Source: Rickettsiales bacterium
GTDB taxonomy: Bacteria; Pseudomonadota; Alphaproteobacteria; Rickettsiales; UBA1997
Assembly (NCBI GenBank): GCA_947425005.1
Contig: CANDYP010000036.1
Location: 1-11,348, forward strand
Direction: 5' to 3'
DNA: 11,348 bases
The notes beneath the pieces are model-generated. The model was not told the DNA's origin. It was given only the letters and a program-made list of their open reading frames with translations, and did no database searches. Positions within the stretch are counted from its first letter, which is position 1; every line of letters starts with the position of its first letter. Positions 9,091 through 11,348 of the stretch are shown here, one piece after another. The translations under genes were made by a program, and so were the position numbers.

Positions 9091-9236
9091 TGGATAGCTT
9101 CATTCATTACGCCCCCACCATCGCCACGATTTTCTTCTTCCTGGTGTTTTGCTACGTGATCTACGCCGTTTTTAAAAAAGGCAGCAAAAAGAAATTCGAC
9201 AAATTTTCAGAAATCCCCTTCAAAGACAAAGATTAA
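9090..9236 (+). CDS. ccoQ: cbb3 oxidase small subunit CcoQ
   Basis: A 48-aa protein beginning MDSFIHYAPTIATIFFF with one membrane helix (about 9-28) and a short charged C-terminal tail ending in FKDKD. Size, position between ccoO and ccoP, and single-helix layout fit CcoQ/FixQ, which stabilises the assembled oxidase. The residue pattern FLVFCYVIYAVFKKGSKKKF resembles family members around the helix end. The ATG overlaps the ccoO stop (TAATG, one shared base), and a GAGGT ribosome site lies 9 bases upstream, so translation is probably coupled. CcoQ is poorly conserved in general, so the call leans on context. Confidence 0.9.
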   Translation: MDSFIHYAPTIATIFFFLVFCYVIYAVFKKGSKKKFDKFSEIPFKDKD

Positions 9237-9250
9237 CCCGACTGAAAAAC

Positions 9251-10201
9251 ATGACTGAGTCAGAAAATAAAAATCAGCAAACCGCTCCCGAAAAAAAACA
9301 GCCCGAAACCACTGGCCACGAGTGGGACGGCATTTCCGAATACAACATTCCTGCCCCCCGTTGGTGGTTGATCGTTTGGCTCATCACCATCATTTGGTCT
9401 TTCGGCTACTGGATTTTTTATCCAACTTGGCCAGTGCCGGGTGGCAATACCAAAGGCACTTTGGGCTGGTCTGAACAATCACAGCTACAGGAAGCTCAAG
9501 GAGAAATCGACGTCATTAAAAAAGTTTACTTGGACAAACTTTCTGACGGAAATTTTGAGCAAATTCAAAAAGATCCGAAATTAATGGAATTCGTTTTGAA
9601 TGGCGGTCGCGCGGCTTTCAAAGAAAATTGCGCTGCTTGTCACGGCACTGGCGCCGCTGGCAGCAAAGGCTTCCCCAACTTAAACGACGACGATTGGCTG
9701 TGGGGCGGCAAAGTTGAAGACATTTACCAAACCATCAAATACGGCATCAGATCCAGTCACGAAAAAACCCGCACCAGCCAAATGCCCGCCTTTGGTTTGG
9801 ACAAAGTTTTGAAAAAAGATGAGGTGGAAATGGTGGCGAGATACGTGATGTCCCTGTCCGATAGGACAGCAAACAATGCTTCCGATAGGACAGCAAACAA
9901 TGCTTCCGATAGGACTGCAAACAATGCTTCCGACAAAGCCGCAAGCAAAAACCCTCGAGGCGCGGTGATTTTCAAAAATAATTGCGCAGTGTGTCACGGG
10001 TCTCAGGGCAAAGGCGGCAGAGAATTTGGCGCACCTAATTTATCCGACGCCATCTGGCTTTACGGCGGCGATAAAGAAAATGTCGAACTCACCGTAACCT
10101 ACGCCCACGCCGGCGTAATGCCTTACTGGATCGACCGACTTGACGACAACACGATCAAAGAATTAGCAATTTACGTTCATTCACTTGGCGGTGGAGAGTA
10201 A
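9251..10201 (+). CDS. ccoP: cbb3-type cytochrome c oxidase subunit III, dihaem c (CcoP)
   Basis: Dihaem cytochrome c that receives electrons from soluble cytochromes and passes them to CcoO/CcoN. The 316 aa protein begins with a charged cytosolic stretch, then the diagnostic HEWDGISEYNIPAPRWW (23-39) leading into a membrane helix (about 39-58). Haem site 1 is C127-AA-C130-H131 with likely axial M178 (SQMPAFG). Haem site 2 is C245-AV-C248-H249 with likely axial M290 (GVMPYW). The two haem domains are joined by a linker (203-234) made of three exact SDRTANNA repeats and a degenerate fourth, absent from typical CcoP proteins as far as I recall. The gene starts 14 bases after ccoQ, has no clear Shine-Dalgarno, and ends 3 bases before holB. 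Confidence 0.98.
   Translation: MTESENKNQQTAPEKKQPETTGHEWDGISEYNIPAPRWWLIVWLITIIWSFGYWIFYPTWPVPGGNTKGTLGWSEQSQLQEAQGEIDVIKKVYLDKLSDGNFEQIQKDPKLMEFVLNGGRAAFKENCAACHGTGAAGSKGFPNLNDDDWLWGGKVEDIYQTIKYGIRSSHEKTRTSQMPAFGLDKVLKKDEVEMVARYVMSLSDRTANNASDRTANNASDRTANNASDKAASKNPRGAVIFKNNCAVCHGSQGKGGREFGAPNLSDAIWLYGGDKENVELTVTYAHAGVMPYWIDRLDDNTIKELAIYVHSLGGGE
9857..9952 (+). repeat. 24-base tandem repeat within ccoP linker
   Basis: Three in-frame copies of a 24-base unit starting TCCGATAGGACAGC (9857-9880, 9881-9904, 9905-9928). The third differs from the others by a single base (ACA to ACT, still Thr). A degraded fourth unit follows at 9929-9952 (SDKAASKN). The units encode SDRTANNA. The first unit with its flank also forms a small hairpin, CTGTCC-GATA-GGACAG (9854-9869). 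The near-identical copies point to recent expansion and possible copy-number variation between strains. Confidence 0.95.
10193..10196 (+). promoter_or_regulatory. Shine-Dalgarno of holB
   Basis: GGAG lies 8 bases before the holB ATG and inside the last codons of ccoP. Together with the 3-base intergenic gap this indicates translation from the same mRNA as the oxidase genes. Confidence 0.65.
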
Positions 10202-10204
10202 CTA

Positions 10205-11107
10205 ATGATTGGTTTCGACGAAGCAAAATCAGCACTTCTTAGCTCTTACCGCCAGCAAAAATTGCATCACGCAATCTTACTGCACGGTAAGAAAGGAATT
10301 GGCAAAGCAAGCTTCGCCCGCGAATTTGCCGAAGAAATTTTGAGCAATAAAAGCGCCGCCCATCCCGATTTATTACTGATTGAAAAAGAGGCCGAAAAAA
10401 GAGAAATCGGCGTCGATAAAATTCGCGCCATTGCCGATTTTGCCAATCAAACTTCGGCCATTTCACCAAATAAATTCATCATTATTGATTCAGCTTGCGA
10501 GCTTAACAAATCTTCCGCCAACGCCCTTTTAAAAATTTTGGAAGAACCACGTCCGAATAATTTTCTGATTCTGATTTCGCACAATTTAAATCGCGTTTTG
10601 CCGACGATTCGTTCGCGCTGCCATCTAGTCAAAATTCCTGATTTGTCTAACGCCGATTTTTGCGAAGTTTTGCGTCAAAAAAATCTGCAATTCGCTGCGA
10701 AAGATTTACCTTTCATCACTGAAATCTGCGACAATTCTCCGGCCAACGCCGTTAACTTTGGACCAGAGCTAATCAGGTTCTACGAGCTTTTCCTGCGCTC
10801 AATCGTCAACCAAAAAATCAGCGACGAATTGCTAAAAAAAGTTGCCGACAAAACCTTCCCCTTCGCCATTTTTGAAAAATCCTGCGAGTTCTTCTTCAGC
10901 CGCCTACTCAAACGCATCAACACTTCTTCAATGGTTTTCTATTTCGAAGAAGAAAAAGTTTTTTTGAATCTGATACAAAATTTCCCCACCAAAAAAATCT
11001 TCACGATAGCTGATGAAAGCTTGAATTTGCTGCGCAAAACCACCTCCCTAAACCTCGACAAAAAATTGAGCTTCATCAATATTTTTAATCGGATTTGTTA
11101 CGAATAA
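10205..11107 (+). CDS. holB: DNA polymerase III delta-prime subunit (HolB)
   Basis: Clamp-loader subunit of the replicative polymerase. The 300 aa protein shows an AAA+ fold: a degenerate Walker A, GKKGIGKA at 28-35 (Ala where Ser/Thr is usual, as expected for a non-hydrolysing delta-prime); a Walker B-like strand FIIIDSACELN at 91-101; ANALLKILEEP at 105-115; and the SRC motif S137-R138-C139 in PTIRSRC. The zinc-binding cysteines found after Walker A in E. coli delta-prime are missing; the corresponding stretch (45-60, ILSNKSAAHPDL) has none. The C-terminal half (150-300) is divergent and rich in Phe/Lys. The codons are more A/T-ended than in ccoN. It follows ccoP by 3 bases with its own ribosome site. 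In many alphaproteobacteria holB instead follows tmk, so this placement is unusual. No terminator hairpin with a T-run is seen after it. Confidence 0.92.
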   Translation: MIGFDEAKSALLSSYRQQKLHHAILLHGKKGIGKASFAREFAEEILSNKSAAHPDLLLIEKEAEKREIGVDKIRAIADFANQTSAISPNKFIIIDSACELNKSSANALLKILEEPRPNNFLILISHNLNRVLPTIRSRCHLVKIPDLSNADFCEVLRQKNLQFAAKDLPFITEICDNSPANAVNFGPELIRFYELFLRSIVNQKISDELLKKVADKTFPFAIFEKSCEFFFSRLLKRINTSSMVFYFEEEKVFLNLIQNFPTKKIFTIADESLNLLRKTTSLNLDKKLSFINIFNRICYE

Positions 11108-11139
11108 ATTTCTCAAATTAGCGATTGAGTTTTGTAAAA

Positions 11140-11158
11140 TGTGCTGCACTGTAGCACA
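11140..11158. promoter_or_regulatory. Operator-like palindrome downstream of holB
   Basis: TGTGCTGCA-C-TGTAGCACA is a 9-1-9 inverted repeat with 8 of 9 positions matched. It lies 33 bases after the holB stop and about 46 bases before the open frame at 11204. There is no T-run after it, so a terminator is less likely than a dimeric repressor or activator site. The regulator is not identifiable from sequence. Confidence 0.45.
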
Positions 11159-11172
11159 AAGTAAACAAACAC

Positions 11173-11178
11173 TATACC
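11173..11178 (+). promoter_or_regulatory. Possible -10 box before the 11204 frame
   Basis: TATACC matches TATAAT at 4 of 6 positions. The hexamer 17 bases upstream, TGTAGC, matches TTGACA poorly and lies inside the palindrome at 11140-11158. If this promoter is real, a protein bound at the palindrome would cover the -35 region. Weak call. Confidence 0.25.
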
Positions 11179-11203
11179 CAGCCTGATTCAAAACACCGAA
11201 CTT

Positions 11204-11348
11204 ATGACAAGAATTTTTGAGGAAAAATTGCGACGGAAAATGAAAGCTGTACCAAGTGGTACAGCGTCATTTTCCGAGCAAATTTTTACCACAAGAATTG
11301 TAACTCGCTCATTTAAAAAAAATTTTGCGAGTAAAAAGGCGAAGTCAG
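11204..11348 (+). CDS. Hypothetical open frame running off the window, carrying a palindromic insert
   Basis: From the ATG at 11204 the frame is open for 48 codons to the window edge (MTRIFEEKLRRKMKAVPSG...). The visible product is basic, with many Lys and Arg, and I do not recognise it. No Shine-Dalgarno is seen. Codons 2-4 (TRI) recur as codons 30-32, because the 9 bases ACAAGAATT occur twice (11207-11215 and 11291-11299), exactly 84 bases apart, bracketing a strong palindrome. Removing one period leaves an in-frame MTRIVTRSFKKNF. The frame could be a real gene interrupted by a small in-frame element, or chance. The missing 3' part would decide. Confidence 0.35.
   Translation, partial: MTRIFEEKLRRKMKAVPSGTASFSEQIFTTRIVTRSFKKNFASKKAKS
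11216..11290. repeat. Palindromic element flanked by 9-base direct repeats
   Basis: A 75-base segment lies between two copies of ACAAGAATT. It folds as a long hairpin: AAAAATTGC pairs with GCAAATTTTT with one bulge; CGGAAAATGA (11234-11243) pairs with TCATTTTCCG (11267-11276); GCTGTACC (11246-11253) pairs perfectly with GGTACAGC (11258-11265) around an AAGT loop. The flanking 9-base repeats look like a target-site duplication. Element plus one repeat is 84 bases, a multiple of three, and all six visible codon segments remain open. It shares no sequence with the type A or type B palindromes. Confidence 0.8.
11303..11332. repeat. Short inverted repeat near window end
   Basis: ACTCGC (11303-11308) and GCGAGT (11327-11332) are perfect complements separated by 18 A/T-rich bases. 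The spacing is long for a stable hairpin, and it lies within the open frame, so it may be chance. Confidence 0.3.

Noticed and set aside
9680..9997. Minus-strand frames over ccoP with repeated Cys/Ile/Gly units (SIVCCPIG)
   Set aside because: The repetition is just the 24-base tandem repeat of ccoP read backwards; no start context or homology is seen.
11108..11203. tRNA or small RNA gene after holB
   Set aside because: No cloverleaf, anticodon arm or terminal CCA context was found; only the short palindrome stands out.

Overview
The window looks like chromosomal DNA of an alphaproteobacterium. The protein sequences point that way: the SecA C-terminal half, the classic alphaproteobacterial-type CcoN/O/Q/P set, and a HolB that carries the REIGVDKIR-type segment. 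The moderate GC content, frequent A-runs and abundant palindromic repeats would suit a small-genome or Rickettsiales-like lineage. That finer placement is my inference from memory of protein families and has not been searched.

Layout. On the minus strand, read right to left, are pepA (M17 leucyl aminopeptidase), murA (UDP-GlcNAc enolpyruvyl transferase) and secA (preprotein translocase ATPase, cut by the window start). On the plus strand, diverging from pepA, are a COG2836-type membrane protein (TauE/SafE/DsbD_2-like, often linked to cbb3 oxidase assembly), then ccoN-ccoO-ccoQ-ccoP (cbb3 cytochrome c oxidase) running into holB (DNA polymerase III delta-prime) with a 3-base gap. ccoQ (48 aa) is small and lies wholly between ccoO and ccoP. 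The last 240 bases hold an operator-like palindrome and an open frame that leaves the window and contains a palindromic insertion.

How the genes work together. ccoNOQP encodes the catalytic and haem c subunits of a high-affinity terminal oxidase, and the membrane protein upstream is a plausible copper/haem assembly partner. secA, murA and pepA are housekeeping genes (protein export, peptidoglycan precursor synthesis, peptide turnover) and are probably separate transcription units, since strong hairpins separate them.

The most notable non-coding feature is that all four intergenic gaps longer than about 150 bases are filled by long GC-rich palindromes of two related types (A: 2566-2763 and 6674-6877; B: 4097-4209 and 5800-5902). 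Type A carries exact Shine-Dalgarno and anti-Shine-Dalgarno strings in both arms. The loop of type B looks like two type A ends joined. A third, unrelated palindrome (about 11216-11290) sits between 9-base direct repeats inside an open frame, with a frame-preserving 84-base period, as expected for an in-frame palindromic element insertion. Several first genes lack a Shine-Dalgarno and instead have an A/T-rich -10-like hexamer 9-10 bases before the ATG, which suggests leaderless mRNAs.
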